Made by a program: the position numbers and the translations under genes
In this document: piece after piece, positions 21,268-32,842 of the stretch
How the letters are laid out: each line of letters begins with the position of its first letter
Numbering within the stretch: the stretch's first letter is position 1
Notes under the pieces: model-generated
The model's database searches: none
What the model was told of the DNA's origin: nothing
Seen by the model: only the letters and a program-made list of their open reading frames with translations
NCBI GenBank assembly: GCA_001510575.1
Contig: LNGK01000017.1
Span: 317,194 to 381,193 of the forward strand
Direction: 5' to 3'
Length of the DNA: 64,000 nucleotides
From: Knoxdaviesia capensis
Lineage: Eukaryota; Ascomycota; Sordariomycetes; Microascales; Gondwanamycetaceae

Positions 21268-24171
21268 ATGAAGACTGCTAAGCCAGCCGCTTCACCGGCT
21301 GTGGTTCCTGTGAGAGCGTCTCCTGGGCCCGCAGCCGCCAGCGACTTTCTTGCCAGTCGCCGCTCACAACCCGTTCGTCAGACGCGAATGAATCCTCCCC
21401 GCTCGACCTCTGGATCCTCGCTGAATCCTCGTATGAACCGCGATGCTGGTACCGTGGCTGCTGGCCATGATCAGCCCATCGACATATTTCCCGCGGTCAC
21501 CCACTTCTCCGATACCCTCAGCGCGCTCCCCAAGGAGCTTGTCAGACACTTCACCCTCCTGAAAGAGGTCGATGCGAAAATATTTGGTCCGGAAGAGACT
21601 CTGTTTAATCTTGTTGAAGCCTGCTTGGAGCCTCCGACTATGGATGCCGCCCCATTGCCCCAAGCGCCACCCTTTGATTCGCAGGTCACGAAGGCTCTGA
21701 CTCCCCACAGCACATCCAGCGCGACTCTGCCGGTGGCTGCTTCGGAGCCGAATAGTGTCTACCATACCCCATCGGCAGATGTCGCTGTCAGTCAGGACCC
21801 TACTGTCGCGGCTGCCACCACCATGGCGCGTCGGCGGCTATACATGAACACTGCCGAGCACATCAAGGAAATGCTGGTGGCACTGGAAGAAAAGAACCAT
21901 GTCATCAGCACCGCCAATGATGTTCTTCAGCGCCATATGGTCCGGATCAACGACGTGTGGCCGTACATTGAGGGAGAGTTTAGTGAGGAGGCCAAATGGG
22001 GCAGCACTTCCCACTGGGCGTACCCCGACAACCGCGCTGGAAAGGGTGCCGCAAATGACCGCTCCCGCCGAGACGGCACAAATGGCATTTCCGCAGCTGC
22101 CCAACAGCTGGCCGAAGAGGCAGCCGCTCGCAGCGAGTCGCGCAAGCAGGCCGTGCAGGCTAAGAAAAACCTGAAGAACCAGCATCACGACTCGGATTTC
22201 GATGCCGACCACCATCACGGAAAGCCCGATGCGCCGCCGAAGAAGTCCCACGCCAAATCGCGGAGAAAAGAGGACGCCACCCCAGCGGCTGCGCAGAACG
22301 CGAGCGCTGTCGCGTCAACCGTCTCCGGCGTTGGTCTGGGCATTTCGGGGTCCTCCACGCCGACCCCGAGCAACCCGCCCCCCAAGCGTCGCAAGGTCGA
22401 AAAGCCGGCCAATGGCACGGCGGCTGCCGCTGCGGCGGCGGCGGCTGCGTCTTCGGCCGTGTCGACCCCGACGTTGTCGGCTGTTGACAAGGCTGTGACC
22501 GGCGTGTCGGGAGCGAATGCTACGTCTGGCGCGGGTGCCACGCCCGCGGGTGGTGCCACTGTTCCCTCGTCAGCGGCTGTTTCCGGTGCGACGAAGGCCA
22601 AGGCCTCTAGCCCGTCGCCTCAGCCGTTGGAGGCTCCGAAAAAGCGCAAGGCGCTGCCAGGAGTTTCTGGACAAGCTAAGAAGAGGTTCGTTACACTCCC
22701 CTTTTGTCTCCTCCTAACACGCTCCCTACAAAGTGCCATCTGTGACTCTCCGTTCATTGGTGCTCTTTGACTAACTTTCTTTCTCTACCCTCCAGCCGAA
22801 ATGGTCTCAGCGGAGTTTCATCGGCCGCCTCCTCCCCCGTTCTCGGCGCCTTCCCCGACGCCAAGGCCGCTGCTCGAAACTCTCCTGCTCCCTCTATAGC
22901 CACCAGCTCCGCCGCGGCTGCCTCGTCTGCCCGACCACAATCATCCCGGGCCCGAAAGAATTCCATGGCCGGCGAGACGGGCAAGCCGCGACTCGTACAG
23001 TCCGTCGAGACTCGGTCGAACGACTCGCAGCCGCCCGATACCCCCGAGCTTGGTCCCACGGCGACAGCCGGTACTGCCGGGCCTACATCCTCGTCCCGAC
23101 GTCCATCCACGACTGCCGCAGACGCGAAACCTACCAAAGATACCCCGATTGTCCCCATCAAGCAGGAGACCTCGGGCAAGAAGGACGTGTCCAGTGCGGA
23201 TCCTTCGCCGGCCCCGCCCGTGCAGAGCATCCCGGTGCCCCCGGTGGTGAGCAGCGCAGCCACCGGCTCAAACAAGCGCGAGGCAGCTATCAAGGCCGAT
23301 GAGCCTGCTGAGCGCAAGAGCCAGTCGTCTACGCCGGTGCCGCCCCCGATCATCGCTACCATCGTGACAACCAAGAGCGGACGCACCAGCAAGCCGTCGA
23401 CGCCTGCGCTGGCTACGTTCCAGGAGGCCGCGCGGTCGCGGGCGTCGCGCAGCGTCGACACGGCCGCCAGCAACGGCAACGGGTCGTCGGGCCACGGCGC
23501 GTCCGGATCCAGCTCTGCGGCCGCAGCCAGCGGGGCGTCGGGCGCCACGTCGCACGCAGCCACCAGCGCAGCTACGTCCACCGGTGGCAACGGAGCGGGC
23601 AGCGCGTCGCCCGCGGCCGGTAGCCACCATCACACAGCCACCGGCGCATCCGGAGCGGGCAGCAGCAATGTCAGCGCGAACAAGAAGAAGAAGGGCGGGA
23701 GCGGGGCTGCTGCTGCTGCGGCGGCAGCAGCCGCCGCGGCCGCGGCAGCCCATGCGCGGGCCGTCCGCGACGGAGCTAACAGCAGCGCGGTGGACGACGA
23801 GGACGACGACGATGAGGACGAGGAGGATGGCGAAGTGGATGCGAACGAGCCGACGTACTGCCTCTGCGGCGGGGTGAGCTATGGCGCGATGGTTGCGTGC
23901 GATGCCGAAGGGTGCGAGCGCGAGTGGTTCCATCTGGAGTGTGTGGGGTTGAAGGTTGCGCCGAAGGAAAACGGTGAGTTGTCTCCTTTTCCTTTTCCCC
24001 TCTTGTTTCCACGTCGCGCTGTTTCATTTTGTCCCGGCCTTATCTATCTCGGCCTTCAGTCTGGAATCCCCATACTAACCTTGCATCTCTCCGACTCTAG
24101 TCAAGTGGTTCTGCGACGACTGCAAGGAGCGCATGAAGCATGCGGGCGGCAAGAAGGTGAACGGGCGGTAG
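21268..24171 (+). CDS. ING-family chromatin protein with C-terminal PHD finger
   Basis: Three exons, 21268-22685, 22796-23973 and 24101-24171, give 888 residues; both introns carry an ACTAAC branch sequence. The N-terminal ING segment includes DIFPAVTHFSDTLSALPKEL (72-91) and, after an inserted loop, a helix containing AEHIKEMLVALEEKNHV. The C-terminal PHD finger (about 826-875) has the full C4HC3 zinc pattern: CLC at 828-830, then VACDAEGCEREWFHLEC and WFCDDC. ING PHD fingers bind histone H3 trimethylated on Lys4 and sit in histone acetyltransferase (NuA4, NuA3) or Rpd3L deacetylase complexes. Between the two ends lie about 550 residues rich in Ala, Ser, Thr and Pro with basic patches such as KKRKAL and a C-terminal acidic run just before the finger. 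Yeast homologues are less than half this length. Which paralogue it is (Yng1, Yng2 or Pho23) cannot be decided here. Confidence 0.9.
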
Positions 24172-25261
24172 TGATCTCAGGCGTCCCAAGGTTTCTTTTT
24201 TCCTTTTTCCGGTTCTTTCCATTGTTATATCGTATGTTTTCAGCGTTTCGCGTCAACCGCTACAGGAGTATTTTGTTATTCTGTCCAGTCAGGTTCGACG
24301 TAATTGATACCTTGCTTTCTTCGCTTGTTCACCCACTCTCCGGCTTTCTCCAAGGCTGATGTTGTGCAGCAATTCTCCTCACTGCTGGTTTCAAGAGGAT
24401 GTAGTCTTGTCTTGTTGCTCGTGGGCGGGCGGTGTGTCTAGGGTTAGGGTTTGTTGGTTTTCCGTCCTGGGGTGGACTGATTGCCGGAGTATATCGGGCT
24501 GCTTTGATTGTGTCCCTTCCATGGCTTTACTCTCCTCGGTTGCTTTTTCTGTGGTATGATGAGTTCTACCTGTTCTCTTTTGGCTTTTCTGTGTGTCTTG
24601 TGTGATCTTCTACAGTCTCGGTTGTGTGCTTGCTCCTCCGAGGAGATGCTCAATCTAGGTTTTCACGGTGGTGGAATCTGACCAGCACGACATAATGTAC
24701 AACCAACACAGCACGGAACGCCAGGCATGTGTATAGGTATATGTATCCGGGAGAATAACATTCTCAGCTTACGGGTAGGGTCCAACGAGCTGGGGGGGAG
24801 GTTTTTTGTTTGGTTCTCAGCGAGACGCCGTCTTACAAGACTTCTAGGGTCCTACGGATCAAGAGAACACGGATGGCAGAATGAGAGGGCATCAGAGTAG
24901 CAGAGGGGAAGAAGGACACCAGAAATAAAAACGCCATAGTGTACAAGTATTCAAACACACCTTGCGTCCACGGAGATGCAGGAATCAGTGTCCAGGGCTT
25001 GGCGATGGCGGTGGTGGTGGTTGCAGAGACCTCGTGGTACGGTACCTGTTCGCATGAATTTCACGTGTACGGACTTACACGCTGTAGATTGTAGAATAGG
25101 GCTTGGACTGGACTATCTGGGGCAAATGGAAGACGGAAAGGGGTCTATTTGCGGCCACGTTATGGTATCTTTGGAAGAGCGGACGATCCGTCTCTGCTTA
25201 TCGTCGTCCGTTGATTCTTTTCATAAATGGACGGAGACAGGCCTATCTGCCGTACAAAGCA
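24172..25261. other. Intergenic region downstream of the ING gene
   Basis: The first few hundred bases are the 3' UTR of the ING gene. Two telomere-like units (TAGGGTTAGGGTTT, 24439-24452) occur, too few to be a telomere relic with confidence. No gene is supported. Confidence 0.5.
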
Positions 25262-25309
25262 AACCATCGGCCGCTTCGGAGGTCCTTATCACCAGGCCTG
25301 CAGATTTAG
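25262..25309 (-). repeat. 48-nt dispersed repeat, copy 2
   Basis: Minus-strand match to 2056-2103, with 45 of 48 positions equal. Read in the same frame it gives K-S-A-G-L-V-I-R-T-S-E-A-A-D-G. It lies just downstream of the relict gene on the same strand but not in a continuous frame with it. Confidence 0.55.
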
Positions 25310-25342
25310 TCGATACTCCCGGCTAACCCACCTTCCGCCTGC

Positions 25343-26168
25343 TCACCGGGGACAGGCAGGATTTGACTCCAGAGAGTCGAACGTGTCCACGCCGTCACCA
25401 TCGTCTCGCAGCACATTGTCGAGCCGGTCAAGACCAGCTCGGCCTCACAGGGCGGCCAGGCCAATAACACCACCCCATTGCAACTGTCGCAGGTCGAAGC
25501 TCGGAACGGAGGATGGATCTTCGCTAGTAACCTCAAATACCATTCCGTCCTCGGCGAAAGGACCGAGTGGCCGGTAAAAGGCAGCCACCGCGGATCCGGG
25601 AGCATCGGTGTGTTTGCGCGAGACACGCTTCGGGATCCGTTACAGGAGTGTGTATCGGTTCGTTGAGTCTAAACCGAGACCGAGGGAGGCAGCGAAAGCG
25701 TAGACGGACCCCGGTTTGTTGGCGATCTAGAGGCTCGATAGCTTTAAGCCCTCTTCCATGCAACTCGTGAAGAGTTGGGTCTAAACTGGGGATGTTTTGT
25801 GCAGAATCGAGGATAGCTTCGTCCGTGTCTAATGATAGCTTCCGTAGGCGCCGGTATACCTGAGGCTTCCAGAAGGACTAGAAGACTCATTCAAGATTCG
25901 CCTAACTGCTGCCGTACAGACTCTCTAGCTCGCGAGAAAGGTATGATATGACAGCCTTGCGGTGTGGCCTCGCCGGTAAAGGTGGGTAATAGACCGGAGC
26001 TTTCTCTAATGGAATTACTACTAGACGACCCCACGCGGTTGAGTGCGGGAAACCGGGCGTCATCTTCGGCGACCAAGCCTGTGAGATCTAGCGCAGAAGT
26101 CCAAGACGATCAGTAGCAGCGTCGACAAACGATCTTTTCAGTTTGAGCTTCACGGGCGCGGGAGCCAT
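25343..26168 (-). pseudogene. Relict protein-coding gene, several frameshifts and stops
   Basis: On the minus strand, protein-like sequence moves between frames over about 826 nt. It begins with ATG at 26168 (MAPAPVKLKLKRSFVDAATD), shifts frame within 25 codons, and continues as LVAEDDARFPALNRVGSSSS and LLPTFTGEATPQGCHIIPFS up to a TGA. Further segments include LEASGIPAPTEAIIRHG, then in other frames NEPIHTPVTDPEACL, GSAVAAFYRPLGPFAEDGMV and DLRQLQWGGVIGLAAL, followed by TGA and DNVLRDDGDGVDTFDSLE. These pieces have balanced, globular-like composition unlike the surrounding intergenic frames. I count at least three stops and at least three frame changes. Some could be introns, but the number favours decay. 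The family is not recognised; it looks like a conserved fungal protein of unknown function. Confidence 0.5.
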
Positions 26169-29100
26169 CACTTGATACGCGGCGCGCTTTTGCTCTTCTG
26201 ATATACCTTCCGAGCAGAAGAACCGGTCCGCGGCTTGGAAAAAGGCGGGAGGTTTCGGTAAATGTGCCGTGTTGCAGGTTGGCGATGATTGCAGACTTTG
26301 AAGTTTGAGTCGAGGGGGTTATAAAAGGGCAGTAAATAGTATCCTGCCACACGAAACTACCGACTTTTCTATAGACCCTATTCATGCCGTGAGTTTATGG
26401 GTATAGGGTTTAACCCTATGTATCATGCTAGATTTTGGCTTTGGATCTTGGTTTATCTGATACCAGTAGAATAGGAAAACCCCCGAGTACTCATTAGCAC
26501 CGCCCAGAGTATGATGGGTGAATGAAGGGAAGAATGGGCCGGGCTGAGAGCGCTATTGGATAGTGGATGGGACGACCGATGTTATAGTGGCATTACTATG
26601 TCTGAGTGGTGTAATCGGCCAGGCAGTTTAGAGCGGCTGTCATTGGAAAAGTTTTTAGTGGTGCATGTGTTGGGTAGTACAGGCCACATGAGGTGCCACA
26701 CTTTTTTTTTCTTCGTTTCTTTGATGTCTCGGGAAGCCGTTGGTTTTCAGATGTCCCGAGAGGGTTTGGCTTCCACGAGGTTGTTGTCTGTCTGCGTGTT
26801 GGATCAACATCGCTGATCAGCCGCGACAGACAGTTGCATGCTGGCCGGCGGCTGGCTTCGGCTCGGTTGGGAAACCGGGCATGGTTTTTATTCTCCAACT
26901 TCCAAAAACTCTCCAGAAGGGCTTTTGTATCCGCTCGCCAGGGGGACTTTTTTAAGTTTTACGTTTCGATGAGATCTCCAAATTAAAGACACGCCCGGCA
27001 AGGACGTGCTGGACTTCGTTCCGGGTCTAGAACCTTGAAGAAGTTTACATACTGTTCAGTAACTTGTCGTGTTCCTTTCCTTTTCTCCATTTTGGAGAGA
27101 AGGAGAAAGAAGGAGAAGGAAAAAAATATCTTGGATCACGCGGGCCGTCCGAGGAATTGCTGTTAGGTAATTCGATGGTCCGGGTCTCTGGGAATAGAGA
27201 TTTTCTTTCTTGCTTCTGGGGAAAGATGAAGAAAAAAAAAACGTGCGTCTCGGGATGGAACAGGCGCGGAGACGCCAAGACTGTGTTCTGGAAATAGAGA
27301 GAAGAGGCCAGAGAGAAAATTCTTCTGCTTCATTCGGGTGTCCTCCTTTCCTGCGTGTCTCGCTCTGAGAATATAACAGAGTACATGTATCGACACATTC
27401 GGTTAAGCTTGCCACCGATGATAGGGAACATCACCACGATGCGTCACCGAACTTGCCCCAAAATATAAAAAAAACAACACCCCCCTTTGCCTCTTTTTAT
27501 CCTTGGCCAGATCTGGGATCGGGGCTGGGGGAAGCAGAAATCTCCAAAAGAGGGTGTGTGTGTGTGTGTGTCTGATGCCAGACCTGGAAAAGAGTTACGT
27601 ACTGCGCGGCCCGGCGAAATCTTTGCCTTCAGTGTGTGCCAGATACCTCCCCCCTTCTGTTCTCTCTCCTCCGTTCACGGCTTCGTGTGAAGCACATCCG
27701 ATCCAAACCGCTGGCCCGGGGCCACCGGTACCGGGGCAGGCGGGAGGAGGACGAAAATTTTATGCGCTGGCAGGGAAGCCCGCAGACCGGAAGTCGGAGG
27801 TCGGCGAGGAAAGGAACCTTCCCCAGAAACTAGGAATCAGGCTGGCCAGCCCTGCACGTGTCTGCACTACAGCGAATGCTACAGCAGAGACGCAAGTACG
27901 GGTAGGTATATACTGTACTATATGTAGTGTAGTGCCTTTTGAGGCTTGCCAGAGTTGTTTGGAGATGTCGATGTCCTTAAAGGCAAGAGAGGGTGCGCCT
28001 GCATTGCCCCTTCCTCAACAGAAACCGGCCACGAGACAGTCTGTCAACACTATCTTGGGGTCGCGTGGCGTCTTTTCCCCCCTTTCACGGCCTGCCATGA
28101 CTTCCTGATTCATTCAGTGCATATGTAAGTCTACGTATCGGATTCTCTCGTTAGCCCCGTCCGTCCCCCGTCTCCGCTCACCGAGCACTCCCCACCAGCC
28201 GAATTTGGAGTCAGATCTCAACAATAACAACAGACGATGTCGTTGCTCCCTAGTGTTTTGTTCTCCTGCATCTTCTGACCCGGCTGCGGCCTTGCTAGTT
28301 CCGCGGGCCACCACCCCGGTGATCAAATCAAATCACCGCCCCCTATTGAGTATTGACTCCCTCCTCCGCTAGTCGAGTACCCCGGATTTTCTGATCTCTG
28401 GCTTTTGCCATCGTGTCCCCGTGACTCTCCTGCCAACTGACAGACAATGAATGATTGTCCACGCATTCGCATGATTCCGGGGTTTTTGGAGACAGAGAGA
28501 GAGAGAGAGAGAGGCGAGCCCCCCGGACTTTCGTCTCAATGGCCTTGTGGCTCCCGAGGAAGCGAAGAAGGGGGCGTTTGACGTGACGTCTGTTTGGTGA
28601 CTGGTAATGCTACGACGCCCTCCTCCCCGAGAACAAGGTCACGGATTTTGCACGACGACACTGACAACCATGCCGGAAGCCGAGTCTAGCCTTTTCTGTT
28701 GGCCACGAGGAAGTACTGTACATCCTTATTTTGGAGCAGCGCCAAAGCTTTTTGCTGTAGAACGAGGACTGCTTGTCTACATGTACTGTACATTCCTAAC
28801 CGTCGCTTGTCTGGATTAATAGATGCCGCGTCTTTTTCCTCGCTTCTGGCATCCCTTTGGAGAAGTAAGTCAGTACTAGGTCTGGCGTCAAAAGGGGCCA
28901 TGACCATGCGTTGATATTTGGAGTTATTCAGCAAGTACCGAGCGGCCCTTCGATGTTCCCCCTTCGTTGGAAGGAAAAAAACGTGTCTGTGTGTGTCTCT
29001 ACTGTATCTCCATGGCTGTGTTTTGTTTGTCTCTGGGAATGGAACAACAGTCTGCCGTCTGGCCTCACTTACACACTCCGGGGAGTGTTGTCCAGGGCCA

Positions 29101-30898
29101 ACAGGGTTGACCGGCATCGGCTTTTTGCAACGTTTCCCCGAGAAGGCGAGCAAGGAACGTCGAATACGAAATTTTCTTCGTTTTCTCTTTCTTTCTTTCC
29201 TCCCAACGCTACGCTCGGTCTAAGAGCACACCTGGCGGCCATCATCGGGGCGTGAACGTATTGGCGCCAGCCTAGATTTTTTTTTTCCAGGCCCAGTTAA
29301 CTCTCCTTTGCCTTGCCTTTTGCTGTCCACATGACCCGGGACGAAAAAAATTGCAGCAGCCATTCAACCAGCCATTGTGGCATTTCTGCATTTCCATTAC
29401 TCAATTGTGAGGACCCCATGGCCCCTGGCCCTTCCATGATCGGAGAATGCGCCCCGTACTGCAGAGGCGGCAGCAAATAAACCAGAACAGCAGGAGGACT
29501 GCAGAGAACAAGGACAAGAAAAATTACATTTCCGCTTTATGACACATCCAACACCAGATGTCGTCACCACACCACCACCACCACCACGAGGTCCTTCCTC
29601 CCCTTCTATACATCGTATCCTTTTGTATGTACACCCGTACCGTACAGGCCACTGAGGCCAGCCTTTTGTAATTCTGGCCGCCTTACGTGCACGGGTATTA
29701 GCCATGTAAAGTGTGGAAACATCAGGCCGAAGAGAAGAACAGTCATCACCAAAAACAGAAGAAGGCGTGCAACCCCGTTCGACACATCCGCTACCGGCCG
29801 CTAAAAATGGTGAAGTATTTTCCGTTCCTCGTTTCTTTCCCCTTCTGTGTATGCTTGCATCTGGTCGTCACGCCTTTATTAGTGCCTGTGTCCCCCTCCT
29901 GCCGTGTCTCGTCCCGAACACTTCGTGTTGTCTTGTTCTTTCAAATTGAAAGGAAACCGACTCTCCCAACCCAGCCGGTATTTCTCCAAATCATCCTATA
30001 ATCTCCTAATATTGCACGTTCTCCTTCCTGCTCTGCTTATACGGGTACACGAATTTCTCTAATTCCTTTCTTCTTGGAAGTCATTCGTGCATCAAAATCA
30101 TCATCCTCTTACCTAAAAGTTGGCCGTTGTGACTAATAGAAAAGGAGAACACACCCTTTCTCCTCACCCTCTTGGGGCCAAGATCACCACACACGTCGCT
30201 CCTTCCAAGCGCATCAACTCACACCGACAGCCTCGACCACGTTGTTCCTGCCCTTCCTGGATTGCTCTTATATAAAACTTTCGCTGCCAGCTGTCACCCA
30301 ATAAACCACCGCACTTTGCTCACCTCCTGCGTGTTACTGACGATTCACACCTACGCCGTTGCTCGCAATCTACATCCCCTCCTGGCATCATTTCCACCCC
30401 TTCTTTCAGTTTCTGGAGCCACGGCCATTTCTCCTCACCGGGGAACCACCTCCGCACGCCTCGTTTCTTTTGATCCTTAAAAAAAAAAAAAGAGAAAAAA
30501 AAAAGAGAACATCGGGCCTGGGAGTTTGCTTAGGGAACCTTTGTCCACCGGGGCCTTTTTTCTCCTGCCTCCCCTCCCTTGCCTTGCCCCCCCTTTCCAT
30601 TGTTCGCAAACATCTTGAACTAGACTCTTGCACACACATCTTGCGGATAGTTTCTCCAGCTACGTGCGAATCTTGCCTCTAGCCCAGTGCATAGAAACAT
30701 CTAAAAATCCTTGCTGTTCCCCGCCTTCCTCAGCCTTGACTAGAAGAGCGGTCCACCGGTTCCCCGGAAATTGAACGTGCTGCTGCTGGCTGCTGGTGTG
30801 CATCGCTCCTGCCTGATACACGCACCACCCCTCACGCTTTCCCGCTCCTTCCCCTCCCGAGCCTTGTGACACCTGGCACCATCCCAAATTTTGACGCC
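26169..30898. other. Intergenic region of 4.7 kb
   Basis: It contains the former upstream region of the relict gene and the promoter and leader of the LRR gene. Frames are short and overlapping; the longest (28686-29153, minus) shows no motif. A (GA)n run lies at 28494-28513, TACTGTAC palindromes at about 27910, 28711 and 28781, and A-rich runs near 30480-30505. Confidence 0.5.
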
Positions 30899-32842
30899 AT
30901 GACTCGCACCCACTCGCTTGTCCAGCCTTTGCTGGTCAACAACCATGATAAGCCCGACGGCCAGAAGGCTTTCAAGATAAAACCCCTCGACTCGGCCCGC
31001 TCTCAGTCTCCTGATAACACGGCCAGAGCTTCGTTCTCGTCTGTCCGTGAAACCGAATCCGGCCTGGCCCAGACCTTCACCTCTAGCAAAGTGTCTTCAT
31101 ACTCCACCGCCTGCGAGCAAGCCATCATCGACGACGACGACGATAGCAACAGCAACATCATCGAGACCGAGAACGATCACGATCGCGACCACGACTACGA
31201 CAACACCCACGACCACGACCTCGAGATGGCCGGCGTCGAGTTCGTTGCCCCCCTCACCCAACCTCACAGCAGGCTTCACGGCAACTGGCGCGCCGGCCAC
31301 AGCTTCAAAGGATGGAAGGCCATCCAGGTCAAGGGCAAGTATGCCAGCCGGAGCTTCTCCGACCTGCAGATGCTCAATGTGGTGTGGAACATGCCGACCA
31401 TTGCGGCGCCGAAGCCCGCGCGGTCGCCGACCCGCGCCCGCGGCCTGTCGCTGCTCGAGCGGCTGCCGATCGAGGTGCTCGTCGAAATCATCGACATGCT
31501 GGTGGTTGAGACCCCGACCAACAGCGTCACCATGCGGAACGCCGACCTGATGGCCCTGCTGATGACCTCGCGCACCCTGCACGCCACCACGCTCGCCATG
31601 CTGTACCGCCACGTCACCGTGCCGCACTCCAAGATCTTCCGCAAGTTCCTGTCGGCCATCGAGCGCGACGAGTCGCTGGGCACCATTGTGCGGCGGCTCG
31701 ACTTCAACCACTTCAACCCGGGAACGCTGTTCTCGTCGGCCTACGAGCGGTCGCTGGCCACCAACCTGACCGAGGAGACCCTGCTCAAGTGCCTCACCCT
31801 GCTGCCGAACCTGCGCGAGTTCCTCGCCCAGGAGCACATTTCCGAGAACCTGAGCGCCAGCGTTGTGCGCAAGCTGTTCTTCGGCCTGCCCAAGCTGCAG
31901 GCGCTGGACTTCTGCGCCTGCTCCGACCGCGGCTTCAAGGCGTCGATGGAGGCCCTCGTCACCGGCCCGCTGCCGGATGCGTTCCACATCGAGCGGCTTT
32001 CGCTGCACAAGAGCATCATCCTCCCCAGCTCCATCTTCGACGCCCTCCTCCCGCGCCTGGTGCGTCTGACCCACCTGGACGTGGCCGGCTGCCGCGTCAC
32101 CGATGCCGCCCTCCATTCCATTCCGGCCTCGGCGAGAATCACCCACCTGAACCTGGCCCGGTGTAGCATGCTGTCGGCCCGCGGCGTCATCGACTTCCTG
32201 GCCAACCACCCGGCCGTGACCAGCTCGCTGGTGGTGCTCAGCCTGGCCACCGACGCCACCAGCCACCAGCTGCTGACGGCCGACGACGTGGCCGAGCTGC
32301 TCCCGCTGCTCCCCAAGACGCTCAAGTCGCTCAGCCTCAAGGGCAGCCAGATGAGCACCGCCCACCTGCCGCTGCTGCAGCCGCTGATCCACGACCAGCT
32401 CGAGGAGCTGTCGTTCGGGCGCGACATCGACATTGCCTCCATCAGCCGGCTGATTGCGCCGACGGCGTCTGCGCAGCGCGCGCACTCGCTGCGCTACATC
32501 GACGTGTCGGACATGTTCGGCGCGGCTGACCTGAGCCCGCTGTTCGACAACGGCGTGTTCCTGCTGCGCGACGTCTCCGCACCGCTCGAGGTGATCGAGG
32601 TGTCGGAGAAGGTGTTCAAGCGTGTGACTGCCGCCGGCCGGGCGCTGGAGCAGATCGGCTGGGTCGGCACCGAGCAGGGCAGCCGCTACTGGCTGGTCCG
32701 CCGCAACCACCGCGTGCGTCGGGAGGAGCCCGAGCGGTGGTGGAAGATGGGGGCGACTTTCTGGGGCACCCGGAAGCTGCCGGTTGCCAACCTGGAGGTT
32801 GGTGGCATGTACGGAGCGTTCATGTTTGCTCGCAAGCTGTAA
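30899..32842 (+). CDS. F-box-like, leucine-rich repeat protein
   Basis: A single exon codes for 647 residues. The start is the first ATG in the frame; the frame upstream opens only from a GTG at 30866. After a Ser/Thr-rich N-terminus there is an Asp/His-rich stretch (78-109) with the repeated pattern DHDRDHDYDNTHDHD. An F-box-like helix bundle follows at about 187-250 (LERLPIEVLVEIIDML ... LMTSRTLHATTLAMLYRHV). From about 330 to 600 come irregular leucine-rich repeats such as LTHLDVAGCRVTDAALHSI and ITHLNLARCSMLSARGVIDF. F-box/LRR proteins usually serve as substrate receptors of SCF ubiquitin ligases, so a role in ubiquitination is likely but unproven. The C-terminus (WFKMGATFWGTRKL-like, Trp-rich) is outside the repeats. 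The high GC content at third positions produces a long false frame on the other strand. Confidence 0.85.
   Translation: MTRTHSLVQPLLVNNHDKPDGQKAFKIKPLDSARSQSPDNTARASFSSVRETESGLAQTFTSSKVSSYSTACEQAIIDDDDDSNSNIIETENDHDRDHDYDNTHDHDLEMAGVEFVAPLTQPHSRLHGNWRAGHSFKGWKAIQVKGKYASRSFSDLQMLNVVWNMPTIAAPKPARSPTRARGLSLLERLPIEVLVEIIDMLVVETPTNSVTMRNADLMALLMTSRTLHATTLAMLYRHVTVPHSKIFRKFLSAIERDESLGTIVRRLDFNHFNPGTLFSSAYERSLATNLTEETLLKCLTLLPNLREFLAQEHISENLSASVVRKLFFGLPKLQALDFCACSDRGFKASMEALVTGPLPDAFHIERLSLHKSIILPSSIFDALLPRLVRLTHLDVAGCRVTDAALHSIPASARITHLNLARCSMLSARGVIDFLANHPAVTSSLVVLSLATDATSHQLLTADDVAELLPLLPKTLKSLSLKGSQMSTAHLPLLQPLIHDQLEELSFGRDIDIASISRLIAPTASAQRAHSLRYIDVSDMFGAADLSPLFDNGVFLLRDVSAPLEVIEVSEKVFKRVTAAGRALEQIGWVGTEQGSRYWLVRRNHRVRREEPERWWKMGATFWGTRKLPVANLEVGGMYGAFMFARKL

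Noticed and set aside
31097..32710. 537-codon minus-strand frame opposite the LRR gene
   Set aside because: Antisense shadow caused by high GC at third positions of the real gene.
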